This document shows positions 55,614 through 64,000 of a DNA stretch of 64,000 bases, one piece after another. Location: NCBI GenBank assembly GCA_030949405.1, contig JAUZSN010000002.1:1846553-1910552 (forward strand), read 5' to 3'. The notes below the pieces were generated by a model, which saw only the letters and a list, made by a program, of their open reading frames with translations, was not told the DNA's origin and did no database searches. This stretch comes from Methylococcales bacterium (GTDB lineage: Bacteria; Pseudomonadota; Gammaproteobacteria; Methylococcales; Methylomonadaceae). A program made the position numbers and the translations under genes. Position 1 is the first letter of the stretch. Every line of letters begins with the position of its first letter.

Positions 55614-56609
55614 TTAATGAAAAATAGCTTCAAAAGAATAGCCACTAAATTCTAAAATTTCTTTTAAGCGTTTCAAACCATCCATTTGAATTTGTCTGAC
55701 GCGTTCTCGGGTGACTTCTAATTCCTTAGCCACTTGTTCTAAGGTTGCATTTTCATAGCCACATAAACCATAACGACGGCAAATGACTTCACGCTGTTTT
55801 TCGGATAATTGAAACACCCATTTAGCGACATTATTTTTAATGCCTTCTTCTTGTAATGATTCGGGAGCGGCTTTATTTTCATCGTCCGCAATGGAATCAA
55901 TAATGGAACGTTCAAAGTCTTGGTTATAAGAAATATCAACAGACGTTACGCGTTCATTGAGTTTTAAAATTTTTGTTACAGTTTGAACGGGTTTATTAAC
56001 ATAGGTTGCAATGTCGTCCATTGAAGGTTCCGCATTAAATTTTTGCGTTAAAAATCGTTGGGCTTTTAAATAAACATTCATTTCTTTAACAATATGAATA
56101 GGGAGTCTAATGGTGCGTGTTTGATTCATAATCGCTCGCTCTATGGTTTGTCTAATCCACCATGTTGCATAGGTCGAAAAGCGAAAACCACGATCGGGAT
56201 CAAATTTTTCAACCGCGCGTATTAAGCCTAAATTTCCCTCTTCAATTAAATCTAATAACGGGAGTCCTCGATTTAAATAACGTTTTGAAATTTTTACCAC
56301 TAATCGTAAGTTACTCTCTATCATCACCTTACGGGCTTCTTGATCCCCTTTTATGGCTCGTTTTCCATAAAACTTTTCTTCTTCAGCGGTTAAGAGTTTT
56401 GACTTACCCAATTCATTTAAGTAAATACGGGTTGCATCAAAATGGGGGGCTTGTTGCAAGTCGATTGCCTCAGAACCTTCTATTTTAGGAGGGTCTTGAC
56501 GGCGAGTTTCAACACGTTCAGTAACATTATCATCGGCATTAAAACTAACATTTTCAGAAAAAGACATTCCCATGTTATCTGTTACCATTTCAACTAATTC
56601 TACCTTCAT
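55614..56609 (-). CDS. rpoS: RNA polymerase sigma factor RpoS
   Basis: It is about 331 residues long. It has regions 1.2 ([20 protein letters not shown]), 2 ([20 protein letters not shown] then [19 protein letters not shown]), 3 ([20 protein letters not shown]) and 4 ([20 protein letters not shown]). The strength of the match to RpoS rather than RpoD or RpoH is supported by size and by nlpD directly upstream. The start at ATG 56609 has a GGAGG site 5-6 bases before it; an in-frame TTG four codons upstream is less likely. Confidence 0.95.
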   Translation of the reverse strand: MKVELVEMVTDNMGMSFSENVSFNADDNVTERVETRRQDPPKIEGSEAIDLQQAPHFDATRIYLNELGKSKLLTAEEEKFYGKRAIKGDQEARKVMIESNLRLVVKISKRYLNRGLPLLDLIEEGNLGLIRAVEKFDPDRGFRFSTYATWWIRQTIERAIMNQTRTIRLPIHIVKEMNVYLKAQRFLTQKFNAEPSMDDIATYVNKPVQTVTKILKLNERVTSVDISYNQDFERSIIDSIADDENKAAPESLQEEGIKNNVAKWVFQLSEKQREVICRRYGLCGYENATLEQVAKELEVTRERVRQIQMDGLKRLKEILEFSGYSFEAIFH

Positions 56610-56638
56610 ATTAACCTCCAAGCTTTATTAAAGCGTGC

Positions 56639-57658
56639 TTACCTTTTAGGTAAAAAATACATTGGGTTGATGAGTTTGCCCGCTTTTCTAATTTCAAATT
56701 TTAGTAACGGTGCTTTGTATCCAATCTTCCCAAGCTCTGCTATGACTTGACCTTGTTTTACTATTTGGCCGCGTTTAACGAGGGTTCGATGATTATTAGC
56801 GTAAGAGGTCATGTAATGATTATGATGTTTAATGACTACAAATTTGCCATAGCCATAAATACTTGCATTCACTGCAACGACAATACCATTGGCAACGGCT
56901 TTTACTTTTTGCCCTGAATATCCACTAATTTCGATTCCTCTGTGACCTGTTGTGGAAAATGTTTTTAAGATTTTTCCGTTAATTGGCCAGTGACAGTAAA
57001 ACTTTAACATGTTTTCGTTATTATTTGAAATTATTGAAGTTTTTTGTGGATTAAATCTCAGGTTTTGAATAGGGGGGGGCTGGTTGTAGGTTAATTCTTG
57101 TTCGCTATGTTTTTGTTTCGTATTAGGAATCTTTAATTTACGTCCTGTATTTAATTTATTTAAGGCTAAAAGATTATTGGCGGCAGCAATAAGGTGGCGA
57201 TCAACCTTAAAATGGCGGCTAATTGAAAATAAAGTATCCCCTTTTTTGATGGTGTAGGGGACAAAATTAAAATTTTGTCTAAGACGGGGAGGGGATGATT
57301 TTTGTGTTAAGGTTGTGGTGGGTATAGCAGCAGATTTTAGTAACGTAGGCGCGGCTTTATTTTGAATAATTGAAGCGGAACTTATCGTTTTAAAAAGTTT
57401 TATTTGTTGGCCAATCGCTATTGCGTAGGGTGGTTTGATATGATTCCAACGCGCAATATCTTGGTAACTACAGCCATATCGAACACTAATGTTAATTAAA
57501 GTATCCCCAGCTTTAACGTTGTAATATTTTATTGTTTGTTTTGCAAGGGATGACTCAGCGAGGGTTTCAGCGGCGTTTGTTTCATTTTTTTGACAGGCCT
57601 GTAGCGATAAAGGCAGTAAAAGGTGTAAAACAAGATGTAATTTTCGGGAAATAGACAT
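56639..57658 (-). CDS. nlpD: Murein hydrolase activator NlpD
   Basis: It is a lipoprotein (LSLQAC near residue 22) with two LysM domains (about 44-88 and 133-176) and a C-terminal LytM/M23 domain (about 230-335). The metal site is degenerate: HRGIE in place of HxxxD, and HYMTSYANNH without the HxH pair. It should therefore activate amidases, as NlpD does, rather than cut glycan itself. nlpD directly upstream of rpoS (29 bp to its start) is the standard order. Confidence 0.93.
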   Translation of the reverse strand: MSISRKLHLVLHLLLPLSLQACQKNETNAAETLAESSLAKQTIKYYNVKAGDTLINISVRYGCSYQDIARWNHIKPPYAIAIGQQIKLFKTISSASIIQNKAAPTLLKSAAIPTTTLTQKSSPPRLRQNFNFVPYTIKKGDTLFSISRHFKVDRHLIAAANNLLALNKLNTGRKLKIPNTKQKHSEQELTYNQPPPIQNLRFNPQKTSIISNNNENMLKFYCHWPINGKILKTFSTTGHRGIEISGYSGQKVKAVANGIVVAVNASIYGYGKFVVIKHHNHYMTSYANNHRTLVKRGQIVKQGQVIAELGKIGYKAPLLKFEIRKAGKLINPMYFLPKR

Positions 57659-57710
57659 TGAATTAAAAACGATGGTTATTAATTACAAAAATAAAGCCTG
57701 TTTAATAGCG

Positions 57711-58214
57711 TTATTTTTGTAGTAAAATTTTTTTTGCTCGATTAATTTTAGTGGCCAAATAATTAGAACCTCCACGGTCAGGGTGTACTTTTTGCATTAA
57801 TTGTCGATGGGCTGAAATAATATCTTGATCACTTGCCCCTAATTCTAACCCTAAAATCGCATAAGCTTCTTTTTTTGTCATTTGATCCTTAGTTTCTGGC
57901 GCGGTGTTAGTTTTGTGTTGACGGTCATCTTGCTCAGGCTTGTTTTTAAATATAGACCATAGTTGATGAAATTGCGGAAAAAAGCGCAGCAGGGTAGGTA
58001 ACAGTCGAATTATCGCGGTGATGATAAGACCGAATAATGCAATGATACCATTTAGTTTTCCTGTCAGGGTCAGTAATAATAACGCGATGACAGTTACCCA
58101 AAGTGTTATTTTTTTAATGTATTTTGCTTGGATTTCCGCAGGTATTCTTAAAAATAGCCACAATAAAAACCAGACCAGAAAAATCAACAGTATAATTAAA
58201 AAAAGTCGAATCAA
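57711..58214 (-). CDS. Membrane-anchored J-domain protein
   Basis: It is 167 residues long with two membrane segments (about 3-22 and 38-75), a polar linker and a C-terminal half-length J domain (about 112-167). The HPD motif lies at 144-146 in [20 protein letters not shown]. The C-terminal placement and DUF-like membrane part resemble DnaJ-like TIM14-type proteins. It should stimulate a DnaK-type partner at the membrane. Confidence 0.9.
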   Translation of the reverse strand: MIRLFLIILLIFLVWFLLWLFLRIPAEIQAKYIKKITLWVTVIALLLLTLTGKLNGIIALFGLIITAIIRLLPTLLRFFPQFHQLWSIFKNKPEQDDRQHKTNTAPETKDQMTKKEAYAILGLELGASDQDIISAHRQLMQKVHPDRGGSNYLATKINRAKKILLQK

Positions 58215-58327
58215 ATGATGTTTACCTTGAATGTTTAATGGAAAAGGCGCAATCCATTTTGTCTCGTTTTAAATGGGTTGCTGAAATTTTAACGTTTATT
58301 TTTATTAATTTTTTGTAGTGTTTAATT

Positions 58328-59512
58328 ATGTCAGAAAATAAGTACGCCTCCGAAAAAAATTACGCTGTTCGTGAAGAAGAATCAGGTATTTTAGAAAAAA
58401 TAGGGGTTAAATACTATCAGTATATGGCCAAAAAAGCAGGAATTTCCAAAATGGCCTCCCTGTCGATTGATGATTTGCCGCCTGATGATGTTATGTGTTC
58501 CATTGCGGCAAATATGACGCATTTTGCAGCGATTATTGCCTTTAGTGTGGGGGCATTAACCACGATGATTTCGGTTTGGTTTGAATGGCAATATTATCAA
58601 AGAATGGATGAAACCCTCTATTATTTTTATTATGGTTTAATTGTTATTGCTATGTTAGTGATAGAAATGGGGGTGTTATTTTGGTTAAGTTTAAAAACAG
58701 TGCATGGGTTAGCGTGCTTAACAGGTCATCACTATGCTAATGATGAGATGTCGCTGCCTGGAAATGATGCGGTCGCTAATATTTTAGCGCGAGCGGCCTT
58801 AGAAGTCCCTGATCCGGTGGTGCATTATTTAGGGATTGATCCTTTAAAACATGCGCCGAGAACGAAATTACTTTTTATTAGTGTGCTTTATAAAGCGAAA
58901 GTGATATTGAGTGGCTTAGTGATTAAGTTTCTTTTTATCCGTATTTTTGGTAAAGGCAGTAGTCGTTTAGGGTTTACATGGATTGCCATCCCTATTACAG
59001 GGATTTGGGATGCTTTTGTGATGTATAAAGTTGCAAAGGAAGCACGATTGCGTTTGTTTGGTAATCGATTAGCGCATTATTTAGCGGACAGTATTATGCA
59101 GGCTGAATTAATGGATCGTTTATCCCCTAAAGCACGTGAAGGGGCGATTAGGGCGGTTGCAACAACGATGGTTTTATCACAAAATTATCACCCTAATATG
59201 TTGATTTTGATGATTAAGTTGAGTGATGTTTTTAAAATTAAAAAACAAGTTGAGTATGATAATTGGGATGATTTTTTACAGGTATTAAGTGAGGTAGAAA
59301 CACATGAGCGGTATTTTATTTTAGATTTACTTTCTGTATCGGCGGCCTTTGATGGTAATCTTTCACGGCTTGAACGTTATCATTTACCGCAAGCGTTTGG
59401 CGAATACACCGATGTTTATATGGCGCGTATGGAAAATTTAACAGAAGCGTTGTTAAATGGGCGATTACATGCGGCAAAAGCGTTATGTCAGTTAGATTTT
59501 GAACTGGGGTAA
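58328..59512 (+). CDS. Multi-pass membrane protein, unknown
   Basis: It is 394 residues long. An acidic N-terminus precedes two strong helices (about 72-95 and 103-128). A histidine-containing loop (GHHYANDEMSLPGNDAVANI) and a membrane-near basic region (about 180-245) follow. The rest is a soluble alpha-helical domain with LSPKAREGAIRAVATTMVLS. It resembles an uncharacterised conserved family (possibly LBF_2804-like), but I cannot name it with certainty. It converges on the glycosyltransferase gene, 2 bp apart. Confidence 0.7.
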   Translation: MSENKYASEKNYAVREEESGILEKIGVKYYQYMAKKAGISKMASLSIDDLPPDDVMCSIAANMTHFAAIIAFSVGALTTMISVWFEWQYYQRMDETLYYFYYGLIVIAMLVIEMGVLFWLSLKTVHGLACLTGHHYANDEMSLPGNDAVANILARAALEVPDPVVHYLGIDPLKHAPRTKLLFISVLYKAKVILSGLVIKFLFIRIFGKGSSRLGFTWIAIPITGIWDAFVMYKVAKEARLRLFGNRLAHYLADSIMQAELMDRLSPKAREGAIRAVATTMVLSQNYHPNMLILMIKLSDVFKIKKQVEYDNWDDFLQVLSEVETHERYFILDLLSVSAAFDGNLSRLERYHLPQAFGEYTDVYMARMENLTEALLNGRLHAAKALCQLDFELG

Positions 59513-59513
59513 A

Positions 59514-60179
59514 TTAATTAAATTTTAAAAAATTATTGGTATCTATAGCCTGTACGCCATAGAGATTATTATATCGTTTCCAATCTAAAGGGGTGTCAAT
59601 ATCCCATTGTTGTTTAAGTAAATGAACGTTTAGATTTAATTTTTTAGCCTTAGCCAGAGTGGTTTCAAAAACGTTAGAATGCCCCCAGGTCATGTCATTA
59701 AATAAGCCCATTTGCGATTGATTTAAGCCAATTAAACTATACCCTCCATCTTCCGTGGGAGCGATAACGACATCATGTCCTTGTTCTAAGGCTTCAATAG
59801 CATTCATAAAGTCTTGTCGGTTGAATGACGGGCAGTCACAGCCTATGAGTAGTGTATGAGTGTAATGTTTTAAACCGCTCTCTAAGGCATTGAACATTCG
59901 CAGACCTAAGTCACCTTCTGATTGGGTATGTAGGGACAAATTATAATAAGCGTCTAATTGTTGAAAAAAGGGGTGGTCTATATCAGGAGAGCACCATAAT
60001 TGTAAAGGGCATAATTTGAATTCAATCAGGCGTTCAATTATTTTTTCCGATAAATATTGATGAATGATAGCGGCTTGTTTTGGGGTTAATTCGGGTGTTA
60101 AACGGGTTTTAACCTTGCCTGCTACAGGGGCTTTACAGAAAATTTGTAAGGTTGCGTGTTGAAAAGAGTAATGAGACAT
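59514..60179 (-). CDS. TIGR04282-type (DUF2064) glycosyltransferase
   Basis: It is 221 residues long with a nucleotide-diphospho-sugar transferase fold. The opening LQIFCKAPVAGKVKTRLTPE, the DxD-like IGCDCPSFN, and APTEDGGYSLIGLNQSQMGL followed by MTWGHSNVFETTL are the family's motifs. Members are annotated for arsenosugar biosynthesis, but in genomes without an ars context the acceptor is unknown. Confidence 0.88.
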   Translation of the reverse strand: MSHYSFQHATLQIFCKAPVAGKVKTRLTPELTPKQAAIIHQYLSEKIIERLIEFKLCPLQLWCSPDIDHPFFQQLDAYYNLSLHTQSEGDLGLRMFNALESGLKHYTHTLLIGCDCPSFNRQDFMNAIEALEQGHDVVIAPTEDGGYSLIGLNQSQMGLFNDMTWGHSNVFETTLAKAKKLNLNVHLLKQQWDIDTPLDWKRYNNLYGVQAIDTNNFLKFN

Positions 60180-60211
60180 TGAATGTGTAGAATCCTTAGA
60201 TTAAATTTATG

Positions 60212-60295
60212 GTTACCAACTTAAGACGGGACAAGTTGAGATTAAGCCGTTCGTGCTGAGCTTGTCGAAGTATGAATGGTTTAAGTTGGTAGCCC
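60212..60295. repeat. Dispersed palindromic repeat, copy C
   Basis: The left end TACCAACTTAAGACGGGACA and the inverted right end GCTACCAACTTAAACCATTC bound a segment that also carries CGTGCTGAGCTTGTCGAAG, a sequence often seen in REP-type palindromes. It matches copy B over its left 45 bp. Confidence 0.65.
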
Positions 60296-60323
60296 AATAG
60301 CTTAAATGTTTTGTGTCAGGTTA

Positions 60324-61040
60324 TCAGGTCTGATCTCTTTTCGTTTTATAAATATCACTTTTTCTATCGCCACCATGTTGCCCTAATCGTGTAACCCTAG
60401 AAACCATTAATCTTATTTTATCATGAAAAATCTTACTACCATACACCTCACCAGCTAGTGTAGCTTTAGTAATATCCTTATTTTGTTGATTAGAAATAGT
60501 TAGTGTATTAAAAAAATCTTTGTACGCATCATAACGGCATTTATTGATACCAAGTGATTTATAAAGCACATGCTCCGTGATTAACGCATCCTTATTACCC
60601 AAAGCATTATGAGCATAACTTGACCACATATAATCCCCTACATTTTTAACCATGGCAGCTTTAACAGGATTCATTTCAATATATTTATACAACACAAATA
60701 GATACTGTTCACTATCTACCAAACAAGATTTAAACCGACCTTCCCAAATCGTTCCAGTTCGATTGTGTTTGGCATTAAAATAGCGTGTATACTGATTCGC
60801 CATTGTTTGCATAAAGGTTGCAAGACTTTTTTTACTTTGAGGGGTTATTAATAAATGCAAATGATTAGACATAATGACATAGGCATGTAATGCACAACCT
60901 GTTTTAGATAAAGCAGAGGCAATATCTTCTTTAATCCGTTGCATATCCTCTTCAGATTCAAAGATGTTTTGCTTGTTGTTTCCACGATGCATAATATGTA
61001 ACGGTTGATTGGGAATGACTATTCTGGGTAATCGTGCCAT
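60324..61040 (-). CDS. REP-associated tyrosine transposase (RAYT)
   Basis: It is a 238-residue Y1-transposase (IS200/IS605-related). The HUH motif is SNHLHLLI (His60, His62). The catalytic Tyr is in ANQYTRYFNAKHNRTGTIWE (Tyr84), and RFKSCLVDSEQYLFVLYKYI with NPVKAAMV complete the family pattern. RAYTs are domesticated transposases thought to spread REP palindromes. An array of repeats starts 490 bp upstream. The C-terminus ends GGDRKSDIYKTKRDQT. Confidence 0.95.
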   Translation of the reverse strand: MARLPRIVIPNQPLHIMHRGNNKQNIFESEEDMQRIKEDIASALSKTGCALHAYVIMSNHLHLLITPQSKKSLATFMQTMANQYTRYFNAKHNRTGTIWEGRFKSCLVDSEQYLFVLYKYIEMNPVKAAMVKNVGDYMWSSYAHNALGNKDALITEHVLYKSLGINKCRYDAYKDFFNTLTISNQQNKDITKATLAGEVYGSKIFHDKIRLMVSRVTRLGQHGGDRKSDIYKTKRDQT

Positions 61041-61057
61041 ATAAATTAAGCCTCTTT

Positions 61058-61477
61058 TTATTTTATATAAGCAAGTAGCTCATTCAACAAATCATCACAA
61101 ATTTTTACACTCTGCTTATACCCTGCACAATCAATTAAAAAATTATAACGATACTCTTCCGCGCAAACAGTAATGACCTGTAGCGCCATAAAATACTGTG
61201 TTTTATCAGTTTTAAATGAAGTGTTAGCAATCAACTCCTCTAATAGTTTTTGTAACTTATGTGTTTTACTATAAGCTCCAAATTTACTTTGAGTTTCTAG
61301 TAAATGCTTAATCAATAACTCTAGCATCTGTTGATAATGAAAACAATGAATTGAGCAATCTTTAATATTAGATTTATTTAGTATATCTAAAGTGACAGCA
61401 TGTTCCCAAGCCTTACCGCCTAAATTTTCTATATTTTCAAAATATTTTATTTTTTCTTGATACACGGCATACACCAA
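61058..61477 (-). CDS. HEPN-like protein
   Basis: It is 139 residues long and all-helical. The pattern HCFHYQQMLELLIKHLLETQ, AYSKTHKLQKLLEELI and CAEEYRYNFLIDCAGYKQSV resembles HEPN domains that pair with minimal nucleotidyltransferases. The strict RNase motif R-x4-6-H is not evident, as the Arg in YRYNFLID lacks a following His. It precedes the RAYT by 17 bp on the same strand and is divergent from the nucleotidyltransferase-HsdS gene. Confidence 0.65.
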   Translation of the reverse strand: MVYAVYQEKIKYFENIENLGGKAWEHAVTLDILNKSNIKDCSIHCFHYQQMLELLIKHLLETQSKFGAYSKTHKLQKLLEELIANTSFKTDKTQYFMALQVITVCAEEYRYNFLIDCAGYKQSVKICDDLLNELLAYIK

Positions 61478-61526
61478 CTACTTATAGTGACAGACATATA
61501 AATTATACCTTGATATTACATTAATA

Positions 61527-61703
61527 TCAAGCTGGCTGACCCCTTGATTCTTTACATTAATATCAAGCTGGCTGACCCCTTGATTTCAATATCAAGCTGG
61601 CTGCCCCCTTGATTTCCATTAATATCAAGCTGGCTGACCCCTTGATTTCAATATCAAGCTGGCTGACCCCTTGATTTCAAGCTGGCTGACCCCTTGATTT
61701 CCT
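61527..61703 (+). repeat. Array of six 23-bp repeats
   Basis: Units TCAAGCTGGCTGACCCCTTG plus ATT begin at 61527, 61563, 61592, 61625, 61654 and 61677. The third has GCCCCC in place of GACCCC. Spacing falls from 36 to 23 bp and the linkers are ATTTCAATA-type. The unit's ends (TCAAG and CTTGA) pair, so each can form a small hairpin. The same repeat occurs at 35114, in 36615-36761 and in 63658-63735. Confidence 0.9.
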
Positions 61704-61790
61704 GTTGAAATTGTGGAACAATTACCCGCGTTTTATCATGAGATTTTATTTTTAAGTGAACGTATTAATGCTAATAATGAAAATTACTAA
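61698..61790 (+). pseudogene. Gene remnant upstream of the fusion gene
   Basis: An open tail reads VEIVEQLPAFYHEILFLSER then INANNENY and stop at 61788-61790, 2 bp before the next ATG. The 5' part has been replaced by the repeat array. The spacing suggests it was the first gene of an operon with the nucleotidyltransferase, perhaps a HEPN partner; that identity is inference. Confidence 0.4.
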
Positions 61791-61792
61791 TA

Positions 61793-63316
61793 ATGAAAAT
61801 TAAATTTGATGTGACACCAAAAGAGCTAGTTATCGTTAGGGATATTTTAGCGAAGTATTTGCAAGAGGATTGCACGGTTTGGATTTTTGGTAGTCGTGCT
61901 AAAAGTCGTTCTTTAGTGGGTTCTGATTTAGATTTAGCCATAGAATGTGATGCTAAAATAGAGCTAAAATTATTGACTGCGCTAAAAATAGCGTTTGAAG
62001 ATTCACGGCTGCCTTATCGGGTCGATGTTGTTGATATGAAGGCGGTTAAGCCTTATTTTAAAGAAATTATTGATAAAGAGAGGGTTTTGTTTCCTTTGAA
62101 TCATTTGAATAAAGTGCCTGTGTTACGGTTTCCTGAGTTTTCGGGGGAGTGGGAAGTTAAGAAATTAGGAGAGGTTTCTGAAAATGTAATGTATGGACTT
62201 AATAGTTCAGCAATAAACTTTGATGGTGAAAATCAATATTTAAGAATAACCGATATAGATGAAGGTTCAAGAAGATTTAAGCCTAATCCATTAACAACCC
62301 CAAGTGGTGATTTAGATGATAAGTTTAAGTTAAAAGAAGGCGATATTGTTTTTACTAGAACAGGAGCTAGTGTAGGAAAAAGTTATTTATATACTCCTAA
62401 AGATGGAAAGTTATATTTTGCAGGTTTTTTAATTAAATTTACAATTAAGTTGAATAATCCATATTTTATTTTTAGTCAGTCATTAAGAAGTTACTATGAT
62501 AACTGGGTTCATGTTATGTCTGTAAGATCAGGACAACCTGGAATAAATGCGGAAGAGTATAAAATTTTAAATATTTCTCTAACATCCATTAAAGAACAAC
62601 AAAAAATAGCTGATTTCTTAACCCAAATCGACAGCAAAATAGAGCAGTTAAGCAAGAAAAAACAGCTTTTAGAACGCTATAAAAAAGGGCTGATGCAAAA
62701 GGTTTTTTCTCAAGAGTTGAGATTTAAAGACGACAACGGCAATGCTTACCCTGATTGGGAAGTTAAAAGGTTGGGGGATGTTACAAAAATTTATGATGGT
62801 ACTCATATGACTCCTGATTATAAAAAAGAGGGAATACCTTTTTATAGTGTTGAACATTTAACCAGTAATAATTTTTTTAATACAAAATTTATTTCTAAAG
62901 AGGTTTTTGAAAAAGAAAATAAAAGGGTAAAACTGGAAAAAGGTGATATTTTGATGACTAAAATAGGAGATATTGGAACATCAAAATATATTAATTGGGA
63001 TGTTAATGCTTCATTTTATGTAAGTCTTGCCTTAATAAAAAAAACAGAAATTAATAATACTTTATTTATTAATCAGTATATTAAATCTTCACTTTTTCAA
63101 AAGGAATTACATAAAAGGATTATTCATGTTGCATTCCCTAAAAAAATAAATTTAGGTGAAATTAGTCATTGTTTAATAAATTTCCCTTGTCTTGAAGAAC
63201 AAACTAAAATCGCCAACTTCCTAACCGAACTCGATCAAAAAATAAACCTCGTAGAAAAACAACTAAATGGCACAAAGGACTATAAAAAAGGATTGTTGCA
63301 GAAGATGTTCGTTTAA
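61793..63316 (+). CDS. Minimal nucleotidyltransferase fused to HsdS specificity subunit
   Basis: Residues 1-100 are an MNT-type nucleotidyltransferase. The motif GSRAKSRSLVGSDLDLAIE (33-51) has Gly33-Ser34 and the catalytic Asp45-x-Asp47, and Asp78 in YRVDVVD is the third acid. From about 104 the sequence becomes a typical type I S subunit start (NKVPVLRFPEFSGEWEVKKL). Two target-recognition domains (about 120-300 and 320-500) and two conserved helices (KIEQLSKKKQLLERYKKGLM and KINLVEKQLNGTKDYKKGLL) follow. No hsdM or hsdR is next to it. The single frame has no lesion, so the fusion is probably real. Confidence 0.85.
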   Translation: MKIKFDVTPKELVIVRDILAKYLQEDCTVWIFGSRAKSRSLVGSDLDLAIECDAKIELKLLTALKIAFEDSRLPYRVDVVDMKAVKPYFKEIIDKERVLFPLNHLNKVPVLRFPEFSGEWEVKKLGEVSENVMYGLNSSAINFDGENQYLRITDIDEGSRRFKPNPLTTPSGDLDDKFKLKEGDIVFTRTGASVGKSYLYTPKDGKLYFAGFLIKFTIKLNNPYFIFSQSLRSYYDNWVHVMSVRSGQPGINAEEYKILNISLTSIKEQQKIADFLTQIDSKIEQLSKKKQLLERYKKGLMQKVFSQELRFKDDNGNAYPDWEVKRLGDVTKIYDGTHMTPDYKKEGIPFYSVEHLTSNNFFNTKFISKEVFEKENKRVKLEKGDILMTKIGDIGTSKYINWDVNASFYVSLALIKKTEINNTLFINQYIKSSLFQKELHKRIIHVAFPKKINLGEISHCLINFPCLEEQTKIANFLTELDQKINLVEKQLNGTKDYKKGLLQKMFV

Positions 63317-63401
63317 CCTAATCGCTATTTTTTAGTTGCGTCACGATATTTTTCCATATCAACAATACGTATCTACTTTAAATTTCAGGGTAAAACAAAT
63401 A

Positions 63402-63655
63402 TCAGACCTGCAAACTTTGCGCTTTTTGAGCGATAAGATTCGCCATAGACGGCATTTTGAATTCACCACTAACTCGGTCATAAACATAATCATAAAAACT
63501 CACGGCTAGTTTTTTAGCCGTTTCAGCAAGACTCATAAAACTGTCTTTGATTTTCGTGCCTTTCTCATTTCGAGTCTGGAAGCTTATGTCTCGCGCACGC
63601 ACTTGTCTTCTTGCGCCGAGTTCGGCTGCATTGTTATGTAATGGTAATTTCGAGA
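63402..63655 (-). pseudogene. Transposase C-terminal remnant
   Basis: The leftward frame reads LPLHNNAAELGARRQVRARD, ISFQTRNEKGTKIKDSFMSL and YDYVYDRVSGEFKMPSMANL. The start H-N-x-A-E and the closing R-D-I-S-F region are like the end of a DDE transposase. Everything upstream of 63655 is replaced by the short repeats. I cannot name the IS family. Confidence 0.6.
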
Positions 63656-63657
63656 AA

Positions 63658-63735
63658 TCAAGGGGTCAGCCAGCTTGGGAAATCAAGGGGTCAGCCAGCT
63701 TGGTAATACTACAAAATCAAGGGGTGTGCGACAAG
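63658..63735 (-). repeat. Two full and one partial short repeats
   Basis: TCAAGGGGTCAGCCAGCTTG occurs at 63658-63677 and 63683-63702. A variant TCAAGGGGTGTGCGACAAG starts at 63717. They are inverted relative to the 61527 array and abut the transposase remnant. Confidence 0.85.
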
Positions 63736-64000
63736 TTAAAATGAAATTGAAATTATGCTAACTTTTGAACAATCTATTTTTCATTACTTTCCTTGGCTTG
63801 TTCTTTCATTATTTATTTTGTGTTGTGACTTTAAAACACTAATAAACCAATAGTTTCTAAAATATGGTTAAAGAAAATTGGGGGTCAGGTCTTTCATTGT
63901 GCATAATGTGTTAAGATCAAATAACCGAACGTGGGCGGCTCATCTTTCACCTACTACTATAAATACAATAATGCAGTATAGGTGAAATTATACGCAAATT
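63736..64000. other. Window end, no gene called
   Basis: A 32-codon frame at 63755-63853 (MLTFEQSIFHYFPWLVLSLF) could be a small membrane peptide but has no supporting context. GGGGGTCAGGTCTTTCATTG (about 63879) is a second short motif of the kind found near RAYTs. The sequence then runs off the window. Confidence 0.35.

Noticed and set aside
61527-61703. CRISPR array
   Set aside because: Repeats are 23 bp, but spacing falls to zero and the linkers are near-identical and 0-13 bp long. There are no spacers and no cas genes.
61793-63316. Two separate genes (MNT, then hsdS) joined by a sequencing error
   Set aside because: The frame is continuous with no homopolymer at the junction (about 62093-62120), so an indel error is not needed to explain it; still, read support should be checked.
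63755-63853. 32-codon membrane peptide gene
   Set aside because: It is short, without a good ribosome site or family match.

Overview
The window is chromosomal DNA of an AT-rich gammaproteobacterium. The gene content points to a type I methanotroph or close methylotroph (order Methylococcales). It carries a tetrahydromethanopterin-linked methylene dehydrogenase (mtdB-like) just upstream of glyA and divergent from mdh. It also has nlpD-rpoS, an rpn-type nuclease, a RAYT with short repeats, and an EGKCG-type copper peptide. The assignment rests on recognised families, not on a species marker.

Layout. 1-8 kb: envelope and membrane genes (lipoprotein, HPP/CBS protein, nfeD-slipin pair, CorB-like protein, HvfA-type peptide, TolC-like lipoprotein). 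7.8-9.3 kb: no intact gene; it holds a DUF6868 gene with an amber stop, a multiply broken coiled-coil gene and an unexplained terminator. 9.3-14.1 kb: gatB, a TerD/PD-(D/E)XK fusion, and DUF4389 and DUF2333 proteins. 14.3-19.8 kb: dapF, a membrane protein, lysA (two frameshifts), lptM, a two-gene TRAP transporter and fxsA. 20-27.2 kb: a compact cell-shape cluster read leftward, mreB-mreC-mreD-mrdA-rodA-mltB-rlpA. 27.3-30.4 kb: gatC, gatA (two frameshifts), a Uma2 protein and a LOG-family protein.

30.4-38 kb is accessory. It holds a decayed IS, then an overlapping set of a PurA-like enzyme without the usual catalytic residues, a P-type ATPase without a CPC motif, and a molybdenum-hydroxylase [2Fe-2S] subunit. 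That last gene is cut off by an insertion carrying an hsdS gene bounded by 55-bp inverted repeats, and the far side holds a beheaded xdhC. 38-49 kb: rnfG-rnfE, ASCH protein, gnd, Rpn nuclease, TauE/SafE, mdh, mtdB, glyA, rnfH-ratA, an SNF transporter and smpB. 49-60 kb: moaA, a response regulator, an HNH protein, a TPR protein, ribBX, tRNA-Leu(CAA), queA, nlpD-rpoS, a DnaJ-domain protein and a glycosyltransferase. 60-64 kb is again accessory: a RAYT, a HEPN-like gene, an array of 23-bp repeats, a nucleotidyltransferase-HsdS fusion and a transposase tail.

Two themes recur. First, four single-base expansions of homopolymers break gatA and lysA, two in each. Both are core genes, so sequencing or assembly error is the simplest explanation and should be excluded first. 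Second, one short repeat (core TCAAGCTGGCTGACCCCTTG) marks both hsdS regions and lies near the RAYT, suggesting it takes part in the rearrangements there. The candidates for undescribed biology are the PurA-like/ATPase/[2Fe-2S] gene set, the TerD-nuclease fusion and the nucleotidyltransferase-HsdS fusion.
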